Shown here piece by piece: positions 1 to 7,317 of a stretch of 15,634 nucleotides of DNA. The position numbers and the translations under genes are program-made. The notes beneath the pieces are model-generated. The model made no database searches, had not been told where the DNA came from, and was given only the letters and a program-made list of their open reading frames with translations. Location: NCBI GenBank assembly GCA_016190465.1, contig JACPQP010000536.1:1-15634 (forward strand), written 5' to 3'. Source of the DNA: Chloroflexota bacterium. GTDB lineage: Bacteria; Chloroflexota; UBA6077; FW602-bin22; JACPQP01. Every line of letters starts with the position of its first letter. Positions within the stretch are counted from its first letter, which is position 1.

Positions 1-2
1 AC

Positions 3-1727
3 GGTCAGGTCGGCGATGGCAGCACCACGGACAGGAGCAGTCCCGTCCAGGTAGTGGGCCCCACAGGCGGCGTCCTCAACGGGATCACCAGCATCTCTGC
101 CGGGGGGTACCACAGCCTGATGCTGAGGGACGGCGGCACCCTCCTGGCCTGGGGCTACAACCAGGATGGTCAGGTCGGCGATGGCACGTTCGGCGTTGGC
201 GCCGACCGTTCCACTCCGGTGCCGGTGGTGGGTCCAGCGGGTAGCGGCGAGCTGGACGGCATCACGGCCATCAGTGCTGGCGGCTACCATAGTCTGGCCC
301 TGGAAGAGAATGGGACCATCTGGTCGTGGGGAGACAACGCTTTCTGGCAATTGGGCGACGGGACAGACTCCACCAGGAGCGCGATCCCGGCCCAGGTAGT
401 CGCGTCTGGAGGGAGCGGCGCTCTCGAGGGCGTCGTCGCAATCGCTGCGGGAAGATACCACAGCCTGGCGTTGACCAGCGACGGGGAGGTCTGGGCCTGG
501 GGCCACAACGGATACGGACAACTCGGCAACAACAGCGTTCTCTGGAGCAACAGGCCGGTTCAGGTCCAGGCACCGGGCGGGGGTGGTGCGCTCACCGGGG
601 TAGTGGCGATCGCGGCGGGGCAAGGACATAGCCTGGCGCTGAAGAGCGACGGAACCGTCTGGGCCTGGGGTGGAAACGGCGAGGGCGAGCTGGGCAACGG
701 CACGACCGTCGACAGCCCGACGCCCGTCCAGGTGGTAACGGTCGGAGGCGAGGCGTTCAGTGGAGTTACCACCATCGCGGCGGGCTGGTGGCACAGCCTG
801 GCGCGGAAGAGCGCGGGGAGTAGCTGGGCCTGGGGCCATAGCGGGAGTGGTCAACTGGGCGCCACCACCACGGGCACCTGCGGCCCATACAGCGTGCCGT
901 GTAGCGTCAACCCCGTGCGCGCAGCCGGTCCTGGCGGAGCCACCGCAGTCGCTGGTGGCGGGGACCACAGTCTGGCCGGGGCCGTCGCGCGCCACGCCAC
1001 GACCACCTACGCCTACGATCGCCTGTATCGGCTGACGAGCGTCACCGCGCCGACGGAGACGACCACGTACGACTATGACCCGGTGGGCAACCGCACGACG
1101 ATGACGCGAGGGAGCAGCACGTCGTACAGCTACGACAAGGCGGACCGGATCACCGCCGTTGGCGCGACTAGCTACACGGTGAATGCCAACGGGAACCTGA
1201 CGGCCCGGGGCAGCGACAGTTTCAGCTACGACCAGGCGAATCGACTGACAAGCGCGACGATCGGCGGGGCGACAAGCAGCTACGTCTACGACGGGGACGG
1301 GAAGCGGGCGAGCAAGACGGTGGGCGGCGCGACGACGAGCGACGTGTACGACGTGAATCGGTCGCTGCCGGTGGTGCTGGACGACGGAACGCGGAAGTAC
1401 GTGTGGGGGCTGGGGCTGGCCTACGCGGTGGACAGCTCGGGCAACGCGCAGGTGTACCACACCGACGGGCTGGGATCGGTGCGGGCGATCACCGACGCCT
1501 CCGGGAAGGTGGTGGAGACCTATCAGACGGACGAGTTCGGCATTGCGACGCTGACCGAGGGGTACGTCAGCCAGCCGTTCCAGTACACGGGCGAGCAGCG
1601 GGATGGGGAGAGCAGGTTGGTGTACCTGCGGGCACGGATGTACGACCCGCAGAGCGGGCGGTTCATGCAGCGGGACCCGTTTGCAGGAAGTGCCTTCAGC
1701 CCCCTCTCGCTGAACCGGTACGCATAG
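3..1727 (+). CDS. RCC1-repeat / RHS-repeat surface protein, 5'-truncated by the window edge
   Basis: The reading frame is open from base 3, where the first codons already encode an RCC1 repeat, so the gene starts outside the window; the GTG at 54 is not a start. The N-terminal half (to about base 990) carries five complete RCC1 blades of 55-60 residues, each with a core like AGGYHSLAL..G.vWAWG.N..GQLG, plus partial blades at both ends. At about base 1000 the last blade breaks off after DHSLA and RHS/YD repeats begin (TYAYDRLYRLTSV, TTYDYDPVGNRT, FSYDQANRLTSA). The RHS core follows, with DGLGSVRAITDASG, QYTGEQRD and RARMYDPQSGRF. RCC1 blades form beta-propellers, and RHS repeats build secreted shells that often carry a variable C-terminal toxin. 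Here the frame ends at NRYA-TAG inside the conserved RHS motif (see 1728-1832), so the tip domain is missing. The domain assignment is firm. The role (adhesin, shell or decayed toxin carrier) is open. Confidence 0.88.
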   Translation, partial: GQVGDGSTTDRSSPVQVVGPTGGVLNGITSISAGGYHSLMLRDGGTLLAWGYNQDGQVGDGTFGVGADRSTPVPVVGPAGSGELDGITAISAGGYHSLALEENGTIWSWGDNAFWQLGDGTDSTRSAIPAQVVASGGSGALEGVVAIAAGRYHSLALTSDGEVWAWGHNGYGQLGNNSVLWSNRPVQVQAPGGGGALTGVVAIAAGQGHSLALKSDGTVWAWGGNGEGELGNGTTVDSPTPVQVVTVGGEAFSGVTTIAAGWWHSLARKSAGSSWAWGHSGSGQLGATTTGTCGPYSVPCSVNPVRAAGPGGATAVAGGGDHSLAGAVARHATTTYAYDRLYRLTSVTAPTETTTYDYDPVGNRTTMTRGSSTSYSYDKADRITAVGATSYTVNANGNLTARGSDSFSYDQANRLTSATIGGATSSYVYDGDGKRASKTVGGATTSDVYDVNRSLPVVLDDGTRKYVWGLGLAYAVDSSGNAQVYHTDGLGSVRAITDASGKVVETYQTDEFGIATLTEGYVSQPFQYTGEQRDGESRLVYLRARMYDPQSGRFMQRDPFAGSAFSPLSLNRYA

Positions 1728-1832
1728 GGTTTGCCCAACCCGATCAGCTTTACTGACCCCAGCGGGTTCACCTCGCGCGTGATCGTTGACGTCCGCTACC
1801 CCCAGGCCACAATATGGTGGGTGCATACGTGA
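1728..1832 (+). pseudogene. Read-through remnant of the RHS C-terminal motif
   Basis: In the same frame as the upstream RHS gene, the codons after the TAG at 1725-1727 read GLPNPISFTDPSGF and then about 20 unrelated residues to a TGA at 1830-1832. Intact RHS cores typically read NRYAY..NNPINFTDPSGF, so NRYA-stop-GLPNPISFTDPSGF is the family motif with one Tyr codon (TAC or TAT) turned into TAG. The stretch therefore looks like former coding sequence cut by a nonsense mutation or a sequencing error. Even with read-through only a short tail would be added, so no toxin domain is present. Confidence 0.75.
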
Positions 1833-1938
1833 CGACCCCGCAGAGCGAGGTGGACGCATACCCGACAGTCGGCTCCCGCCCGATCCGCCAGGTGGAGCGC
1901 TCGGCGCCCTCCGCGCCGCCCTGCCCTTCGCCGCCGCG

Positions 1939-2871
1939 ATGTGGCTGGCGCTCGGCGTGCTGGCCGTCGGGCTGCTACTGGAGCAACCCCACGCCGCGCC
2001 GACGCCCGCCACGATCGCGGTCGCGCCGGTCACCAAGCTGGGCATAGGCCTCGCCCGGGAGAGCGATGCCGCGCTCCAGGCCCTGGTCCGAATGCGCCCG
2101 GCCGTCCTGTTGATGGTCGACCCGTCTCCATCCTTCACCTGGGCGGCACGGGAGGCGCTGCCCGACACGCTGTTCATCGGCCGCCGCTCCGTCGAGGACG
2201 AGCTCTCATCGGCCGGCGGGGCGCGGTTTGCCGGGGCCGTGCTGGAGCAACACGCGCGACTCGGCGGGGTGATCGACGCCTGGACATTCTACAACGAGGT
2301 CCCGGTCCAGACGCCCGAGGCGCGGCGGGCCTTTGATCAGGCGCAGGTGGCGTTTGCCCGCCAGCTCCGGGCGTCGGGCGCCCGGGTGGTCGGGTTCAAC
2401 TTTCACCCCGGCGCCGTCGAGCCCGAGGCCTACGCCACGGACTTTCCGACGAGCCTGCCGCTGGTCGACTACGTCGGCGTCCACGCCTACGGCTCCGAGC
2501 GGTTCTTCTTCCTCAACGCCCCCGATGCCCCCTGGCACGCGCTGCGCTACCGCGCCATCTATGACGCCCTCGCCCACGGCGGCCAGGCCCGCCCGATCGT
2601 CCTCACCGAGACAGGCACCTTCCTCGGCTGGAAACGCTGGGCCGCCGTCGACCGGGCGGTGGCCGACTTCCTCTGGCTCGAAGCCGAGATCGAGCGCGAC
2701 GCCTACGTCGTCGGCCAGGCGCCGTTCGTGTTGGACGGCTGGAACTGGGACGACTACCGGCTGCTGGAAACGAGCGCCGTGGAGGGGTTTGCCCGCCACA
2801 ACGCGGGAAAACGGATCGTGGCTCGGTCGCCGCCCTCACCCCCTACCCCTCTCCCCGTGGGAGAGGGGTAG
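1939..2871 (+). CDS. Membrane-anchored glycosidase-like TIM-barrel protein
   Basis: The product has about 310 residues from the ATG at 1939. An N-terminal hydrophobic helix (WLALGVLAVGLLL, residues 2-14) is a signal anchor or uncleaved signal, so the rest is probably extracytoplasmic. The body looks like a (beta/alpha)8 glycosidase: TFYNEVP (Glu120) fits the acid/base on strand 4, DYVGVHAYG (177-185) strand 6, VLTETG (Glu224) the nucleophile on strand 7, and DGWNWDD strand 8. This resembles clan GH-A enzymes, but I cannot name the family or substrate. The last 12 or so residues (Pro-rich, ending PLPVGEG) and the stop come from the palindrome at 2831-2883. The start is uncertain: no Shine-Dalgarno precedes 1939, the frame stays open back to a TTG at 1786, and another frame holds an ATG at 1814 that may be a displaced N-terminus. 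Confidence 0.72.
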   Translation: MWLALGVLAVGLLLEQPHAAPTPATIAVAPVTKLGIGLARESDAALQALVRMRPAVLLMVDPSPSFTWAAREALPDTLFIGRRSVEDELSSAGGARFAGAVLEQHARLGGVIDAWTFYNEVPVQTPEARRAFDQAQVAFARQLRASGARVVGFNFHPGAVEPEAYATDFPTSLPLVDYVGVHAYGSERFFFLNAPDAPWHALRYRAIYDALAHGGQARPIVLTETGTFLGWKRWAAVDRAVADFLWLEAEIERDAYVVGQAPFVLDGWNWDDYRLLETSAVEGFARHNAGKRIVARSPPSPPTPLPVGEG

Positions 2872-2883
2872 GGGGTGAGGGCG
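2831..2883. repeat. REP-like perfect palindrome, likely bidirectional terminator
   Basis: Two perfectly complementary 25-base arms (2831-2855 and 2859-2883) flank a 3-base loop. The left arm is built on CCCTCACCCCCTACCCC. It lies between convergent genes, with the glycosidase-like gene ending inside it and the dehydrogenase ending at 2901. It could end transcription from both sides, though no U-tract follows. The GC-rich, pyrimidine/purine-biased arms resemble dispersed intergenic palindromes that are abundant in many environmental bacterial genomes. Its multi-copy status cannot be seen here. Confidence 0.8.
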
Positions 2884-2900
2884 CCGTGTCGTCACAGTGA

Positions 2901-3962
2901 TCAGGAAAAGATGACTCCGAGCTTCACACTCCGCTCCGGGTGCTCGTCGATGTCGCGGTAGGCGTCGACGACCTGGTCGAACGCGACGCGCGGGCAGACG
3001 ATCGGCTCGGCGACGAGCGTCCCCTCCCGGAGCATGTCGAAGCAGAGGGCCAGGATGCGCTGGCGATCCCACAGCGGATAGTCGCGGATCGGCTCGCTCA
3101 CCGTGCGGGCCGACACCAGATTGATCCGGTTCATATGCCACTCTTCGCCCAGCCGCAGCCCCTTCGCCTCCCCCACGTAGAAAGCCAGTGGCACGACCGT
3201 GCCGCCGTACTGGACACAGCGGATCGCCTCGTGCAGCGCCGGATACGCGCCGCTCGCCTCGATCGCGACATCGGCGCCGGCCCCGCCGGTCAGGTCGCGG
3301 ATGGCCAGCCCGACATCACCCGCCGCCGGGTCGAGCGCTTCCGTCGCCCCGAACTCCTGGGCCAGCTCGCGGCGCGGGGCGATCGGATCGACCGCGAAGA
3401 TCGCCTGGGCACCGCTGAGCCGCACCATCTGGACGACGAGCAGGCCGATCGCGCCCAGGCCGAAGACGGCCACCCGGTCCCCGAGCCGGATATGCGCGTC
3501 GCGCACCGCGCCGAGCGCGAACTCGGCCGGGTCCAGGCAGACCGCCGCCGCGGGCGACATCCCCTCCGGAAGCCGCTCGACCCGCTCGGCGGAGACGGTG
3601 TGGGTCTCCCGCAGTGGCAGGTGGCCGAACACCCGGTCGCCCACGACGAAGCGCGTCACGTCGGGCGCGACCTCGACGATCTGGCCGACGCCCATGTTGC
3701 CGAGCGCCAGCGGGAACAGCTCGGCGGGTGCCTCGGCCCGCGGCAGAAAGATGTGGCGCTCGCGGTCCCACCGTCGCGTGACGAACGGCCCCGTGCCCCG
3801 ATAGCTCCCGAGCTCGGTGCCGTGCTTGGGCGCGCCGAACTTGGTCTTGATCCGAACCTCGCCCACCTCGAGTGGCCGGTCCACGTATTCGCGCAGCACC
3901 GGCTGTCGCGGGGCGATGGCTACAAGCTCGCGCGGCTTCGTCGCCAAATTGCCATCCTCCAT
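2901..3962 (-). CDS. Zinc-independent medium-chain dehydrogenase (MDR superfamily)
   Basis: The product has 353 residues with the MDR layout: an N-terminal GroES-like domain, then a Rossmann domain with GLGAIG at 168-173 and an acidic VDP (Asp192) at the end of the second strand, favouring NAD(H) over NADP(H). The zinc sites are missing. The catalytic Cys region reads PKHGTELGSYRG, where Zn-dependent relatives have CGSD; the usual GHE motif is GNM (88-90); and the four-Cys structural lobe is absent. It probably oxidises a hydroxyl or reduces a carbonyl of the compound processed by the operon. It is the last gene, 6 bases after the amidase stop. The ATG at 3962 has only a weak Shine-Dalgarno. 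A TTG at 3947 has GGAGG 7 bases upstream and could be the true start, five codons shorter. Confidence 0.88.
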   Translation of the reverse strand: MEDGNLATKPRELVAIAPRQPVLREYVDRPLEVGEVRIKTKFGAPKHGTELGSYRGTGPFVTRRWDRERHIFLPRAEAPAELFPLALGNMGVGQIVEVAPDVTRFVVGDRVFGHLPLRETHTVSAERVERLPEGMSPAAAVCLDPAEFALGAVRDAHIRLGDRVAVFGLGAIGLLVVQMVRLSGAQAIFAVDPIAPRRELAQEFGATEALDPAAGDVGLAIRDLTGGAGADVAIEASGAYPALHEAIRCVQYGGTVVPLAFYVGEAKGLRLGEEWHMNRINLVSARTVSEPIRDYPLWDRQRILALCFDMLREGTLVAEPIVCPRVAFDQVVDAYRDIDEHPERSVKLGVIFS

Positions 3963-3968
3963 TCTCTG

Positions 3969-4895
3969 CTACTCTTCCGCCAGACCGCCGATGCGCCGCC
4001 GGAGCTCCGCGTTGCTCACCCGATTGCCCCGAGAGTCCACCACGATGTCGGCCCAGATGGGATGCTTCGCGCCGGTCTCGGCGATCTTGCCATAGAGCTC
4101 AGGCCGCCGGACCCTGGGCCAGGCAAGTTCGTAGCGTACCGGGCCATCGGTGCCGGCCGACTTCGTCAGGATCAGGTGGGCGTCCAGGTCCACGCCAGAC
4201 GTGAAGACGCCTGGCTGGTGGCCCGAATCGGCGACGATGTAGCCGTGCCGGTCGACGATCATGGAGCGCGAGGTCATCACCGCGACCACGATGAACACCG
4301 TGTTGTCGATGGCGCGCGCCCGGGTCTTGATCTCGCCCACCGTCTCGTACGGCCACTCCAGCCGAGGGTAGAATATCACGTCCGCTTCCGAGAGGGCGAG
4401 CACCCGCGAGGTTTCGGGGAAGTAGTCGTCGTAGCAAATCATCATCCCCACCCGCCCGAAGTCCGTCTCGAAGACCGGCAGGCTGTCGCCCGGGGCCAGC
4501 CCAAACCGGGCCTGTTCCACCGCGGTGATGTGCACCTTCCGGTACGTCCCGACGATCTGGCCCGCGCGGTCGAAGAGGACCGCCGTGTTGTAGGCACGAC
4601 TTCCCTCCCTCTCGAAGAGCCAGCCGACGACGTACATCCGGTGGCGGCGCGCCAGGGCGCCGTAGCGCTCAGTGATCGGACCGGGCACCTCCTCATAGGT
4701 GGCAATCACCTGTTCGTCCGTGGGGTTCCAGCCGAGCACCGTCACGTACTCCGGCAGGCAGACGGCGTCGCACCCCTGGCGCCCGGCCTCCTCCAGTAAC
4801 TCCGTGGCCCTGTCCAGGTTCTCCCGCAGCCCCGAGCTCGCCCAGAGATGCCCGAAGCTGGTCGTCGCGAGCTTCACCTTTCGCCTGTTCTCCAC
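3969..4895 (-). CDS. Carbon-nitrogen hydrolase (nitrilase superfamily amidase)
   Basis: The product has 308 residues covering a complete nitrilase fold. The catalytic triad is visible: Glu49 in CLPEYV, Lys120 in TYRKVHIT and Cys154 in MMICYDDYFP. Family members hydrolyse non-peptide C-N bonds such as N-carbamoyl or simple amides. The Cys motif without Trp, and the order of motifs, fit the amidase/N-carbamoyl branches better than true nitrilases. No signal peptide is seen, so it is cytoplasmic. The start is GTG at 4895, preceded by GAGGTGA with a short spacer. It follows the sulfatase after 27 bases and precedes the dehydrogenase by 6, so it is cotranscribed. Its substrate is inferred to be an amide or ureido group on the imported compound or on an intermediate. 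Substrate class cannot be read from the sequence. Confidence 0.9.
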   Translation of the reverse strand: MENRRKVKLATTSFGHLWASSGLRENLDRATELLEEAGRQGCDAVCLPEYVTVLGWNPTDEQVIATYEEVPGPITERYGALARRHRMYVVGWLFEREGSRAYNTAVLFDRAGQIVGTYRKVHITAVEQARFGLAPGDSLPVFETDFGRVGMMICYDDYFPETSRVLALSEADVIFYPRLEWPYETVGEIKTRARAIDNTVFIVVAVMTSRSMIVDRHGYIVADSGHQPGVFTSGVDLDAHLILTKSAGTDGPVRYELAWPRVRRPELYGKIAETGAKHPIWADIVVDSRGNRVSNAELRRRIGGLAEE

Positions 4896-4922
4896 AGTTC
4901 ACCTCACCTGTATCTGCTTGAA

Positions 4923-6359
4923 TCAGGACCTTTGACGCATCGGCGTGATTCCGACGTTCCACTCGACGACGACGTCCGCGGACCGTTCCGCCCAGGCCGC
5001 CATCCGGCCCTTCATCTCCTCAAGGACAGAGGCGTACGCCGGATCTTCGCTCCGGTTGCGGAGCTCCCAGGGGTCGGCCTCCTCGTCATACAACTCGTGC
5101 CGGTCGTACGGGTAGTAGACGTACTTGTGGCGGCGGGTGCGGACGGCCCGCATCGTGTACAGCGAGATGCCCTCCCCGTGGTACTGAACGTAGACATCGT
5201 CGGGCCAGTCGGCCATCGTCTGGCCGAGGAAGAACGGCCAGAGGCTGCGCGCGTCGACCGGCGCCGGGAGTGCCAGGCCGGCCGCCTCGACGAGCGTCGG
5301 CATCACATCCATCAGGCTGACCATGGCGTCACAGGTGCTGCCGGCCGCAATCACGTCGGGGTAGCGGGCGACTATCGGGATATGGAGCTGCTCATCGTAC
5401 ATCGTCGGCCCCTTGTCCCAGAGCCCATGCGCCCCGATGAGGTCACCGTGGTCGGTGACGAACAACACCAGGGTGTCCTTGGCGAGATCGAGGTCATCCA
5501 GCAACCGGAGCATTCGCCCGAGCTGCTCATCGATGAGAGTGACGAAGGCGTAATAGCGGGCAATGCACGTGCGCCACTCGGCGTGGGTGAGCGTGCCGCT
5601 CCTGGTCACGTTATCCCGGAAGAAGCGATGAACCGCAGGCTTGTCCTCCAGGGCATCATCGACGTTTGGCCAGAGCGGCATCGCGTCGGGATCGTACATG
5701 GCGGCGCAGCGCTCCGGCACGACGTAGCCAGGGTGGGGGCCGGGTAGAGAGATACAGCCCAGAAATGGCCTGCCCTGATGCCTGGCCTGCTCGGCGAGCC
5801 ACTCCTCGGCCCGCCGGCAGAGCCAGATCTCGAGGAAGTCCTCGCCGTCGGCCGAGGTGATTCCGGCGAAGGGGTAGTTGGCGACGATGTAGCCGCGCTC
5901 GACGACGTCCCGAAGCTCGAAGCGCTGGCCGGCCCCCCTTGTCAGGCTCAGGCGGGCATCCGCGAAGTCCTGCCGGGTGACGACGTGCTCGAAGCCGAGC
6001 CGGGGCATGTCGCTATCCGGCCCGACGTGCCACTTGCCGAAGTGGGCGGTCGCGTACCCGGCCGACCGGAAGATGGTGGCCAGGGTCGCCACGCCCTCGT
6101 CCAGGCGTCCCTTGGTCACCGGGTGACGCCAGTGCGTGTTGATGAGCAGCCCATGATGGGTTGGCCAGAGGCCGGTCCAGAAGGACGCTCGAGCCGGCGT
6201 GCAGAGCGTCGTCGAGGTGTACGCGTGGGTGAAGCGAATGCCCTCAGCGGCGAGCCGATCCAGGCCGGGCGTTCGGCAAGCCTGGCTGCCGAAGCAGCCA
6301 CAGGCGTCGGATCGCTGTTGATCCACCATGAAGATCAGCACATTTGGTCGCTTGGCCAC
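4923..6359 (-). CDS. Type I sulfatase (alkaline phosphatase superfamily)
   Basis: The product has 478 residues. The formylglycine signature C-T-P-A-R lies at 53-57, followed by the family pattern SFWTGLWPTHHG, so Cys53 would be converted to formylglycine. Metal and sulfate ligands are visible: Asp13 in VDQQRSD, Lys109/His111 in GKWHVG, His209 in LPGPHPGY, and Asp303/His304 in VTDHGD. The DQQ start is typical of the branch that includes choline sulfatases and phosphonate monoester hydrolases, so a phosphoester substrate is also possible. No signal peptide is present, implying hydrolysis in the cytoplasm after import. The start is GTG at 6359 with AGGAGGAGG upstream. No formylglycine-generating enzyme is encoded nearby, so one must act from elsewhere in the genome. 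The gene sits between the transporter genes and the amidase in one operon. Confidence 0.93.
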   Translation of the reverse strand: MAKRPNVLIFMVDQQRSDACGCFGSQACRTPGLDRLAAEGIRFTHAYTSTTLCTPARASFWTGLWPTHHGLLINTHWRHPVTKGRLDEGVATLATIFRSAGYATAHFGKWHVGPDSDMPRLGFEHVVTRQDFADARLSLTRGAGQRFELRDVVERGYIVANYPFAGITSADGEDFLEIWLCRRAEEWLAEQARHQGRPFLGCISLPGPHPGYVVPERCAAMYDPDAMPLWPNVDDALEDKPAVHRFFRDNVTRSGTLTHAEWRTCIARYYAFVTLIDEQLGRMLRLLDDLDLAKDTLVLFVTDHGDLIGAHGLWDKGPTMYDEQLHIPIVARYPDVIAAGSTCDAMVSLMDVMPTLVEAAGLALPAPVDARSLWPFFLGQTMADWPDDVYVQYHGEGISLYTMRAVRTRRHKYVYYPYDRHELYDEEADPWELRNRSEDPAYASVLEEMKGRMAAWAERSADVVVEWNVGITPMRQRS

Positions 6360-6408
6360 GGGTCGAGACCTCCTCCTTCTCAGAGCAGTTGCCCGCGCGT
6401 CGGCAGGC

Positions 6409-7317
6409 TCAGCCCTTGACGCCAGTAAAGACGATTCCCTGGATGAAGTAGCGCTGGGCGAAGTAGAAGAGGACGAGGATCGGCAGCATTACCACGGTGG
6501 ATGCCGCCATCAGCCCGCTCCAATCCACCCAGTACTGTTCCTGAAAGAGGCGCAGGCCGAGCGCCAGGGTGAACCTCTCTCGGCTGTGGATATAGATCAG
6601 CGGGGTGAGGAACTCGTTCCAGCGCGCCTGGAAGGCAAAGATGGCCACGGCGGCCAGAGCCGGGGTCGCCTGGGGGATGACGATGCGCCAGTAGACCCCC
6701 AATAGACCGCAGCCGTCAATCCGGGCAGCGTCGTCGAGCTCCTCGGGGATCGTCAGAAAGAACTGCCGCAGCAGGAAGATGTTGAACGGCCCGCCCCCGA
6801 AGAACCAGGGCACGATCAGCGGGGCCAGGGTATCGATCCAGCCCAGCTCGCGGAAGATGATGAACTGGGGGATGAGCGTCACCTGGTGGGGCAGCATCAG
6901 CGTGGTCAGCACGACGAAGAACAGCACGTCGCGTCCGGGCCAGCGCAGACGGCTGAAGGAGTACGCGGCCAGGGTTGCCGAAAGGAGTGTCCCCAACAGC
7001 GCGGTACCCGTGACGATGCAGGTATTCAGAAAGAAGGTGGCGAAGGGCACCGTCGTGAGGGCGCGCGGGTAGTTGGCCCAGACGACCGGGTCGGGGATCC
7101 AGGCCGGTGGATAGGCGAAGATGGCCCCGGGCTCCTTCAGCGAGGTCGAGAGCATCCAGACGAACGGCAGCATCACCAGCACGCCAGAGACGAAGAGGAC
7201 CAGGTAGGTCAGGGTGAGTTGGGCCGACCGAAGATAGCGCTTGTTGACCGTTGCCTCGCGGAGCCAACTGGTCCTCTCGGTAGCTCGGCCAACCGTCGCG
7301 TGGATCACCGCCCTCAC
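6409..7317 (-). CDS. Carbohydrate-type ABC transporter permease 2 (MalG-like)
   Basis: The product has about 302 residues and six predicted membrane helices. The binding-protein-dependent permease (EAA) loop lies at 191-219 (PEELDDAARIDGCG...WRIVIPQ), which docks the ATPase. Features such as PFVWMLSTSLK near the N-terminus and the C-terminal FIQGIVFTGVKG ending are typical of MalG/UgpE-type sugar permeases. The chosen start is the GTG at 7317, whose last bases overlap the stop of the upstream permease as GTGA, a usual sign of translational coupling. A GTG at 7308 is an alternative. A longer open frame runs upstream to 8295, but that part is the other permease read out of frame. It is followed after 49 bases by the sulfatase. 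Confidence 0.94.
   Translation of the reverse strand: MRAVIHATVGRATERTSWLREATVNKRYLRSAQLTLTYLVLFVSGVLVMLPFVWMLSTSLKEPGAIFAYPPAWIPDPVVWANYPRALTTVPFATFFLNTCIVTGTALLGTLLSATLAAYSFSRLRWPGRDVLFFVVLTTLMLPHQVTLIPQFIIFRELGWIDTLAPLIVPWFFGGGPFNIFLLRQFFLTIPEELDDAARIDGCGLLGVYWRIVIPQATPALAAVAIFAFQARWNEFLTPLIYIHSRERFTLALGLRLFQEQYWVDWSGLMAASTVVMLPILVLFYFAQRYFIQGIVFTGVKG

Noticed and set aside
1..990. Tandem repeats resembling a DNA-level repeat array
   Set aside because: The periodicity of about 170 bases comes from RCC1 protein blades that have diverged at the DNA level; there is no CRISPR or satellite structure.
2940..4799. 619-codon open frame on the plus strand
   Set aside because: It is antisense to the dehydrogenase and amidase genes, both of which carry recognisable motifs. 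Its His/Asp/Arg/Pro-rich composition is the usual GC-rich shadow.
4848..5747. 299-codon plus-strand open frame
   Set aside because: It is antisense to the sulfatase, which has complete catalytic motifs. The predicted protein has no recognisable domain.
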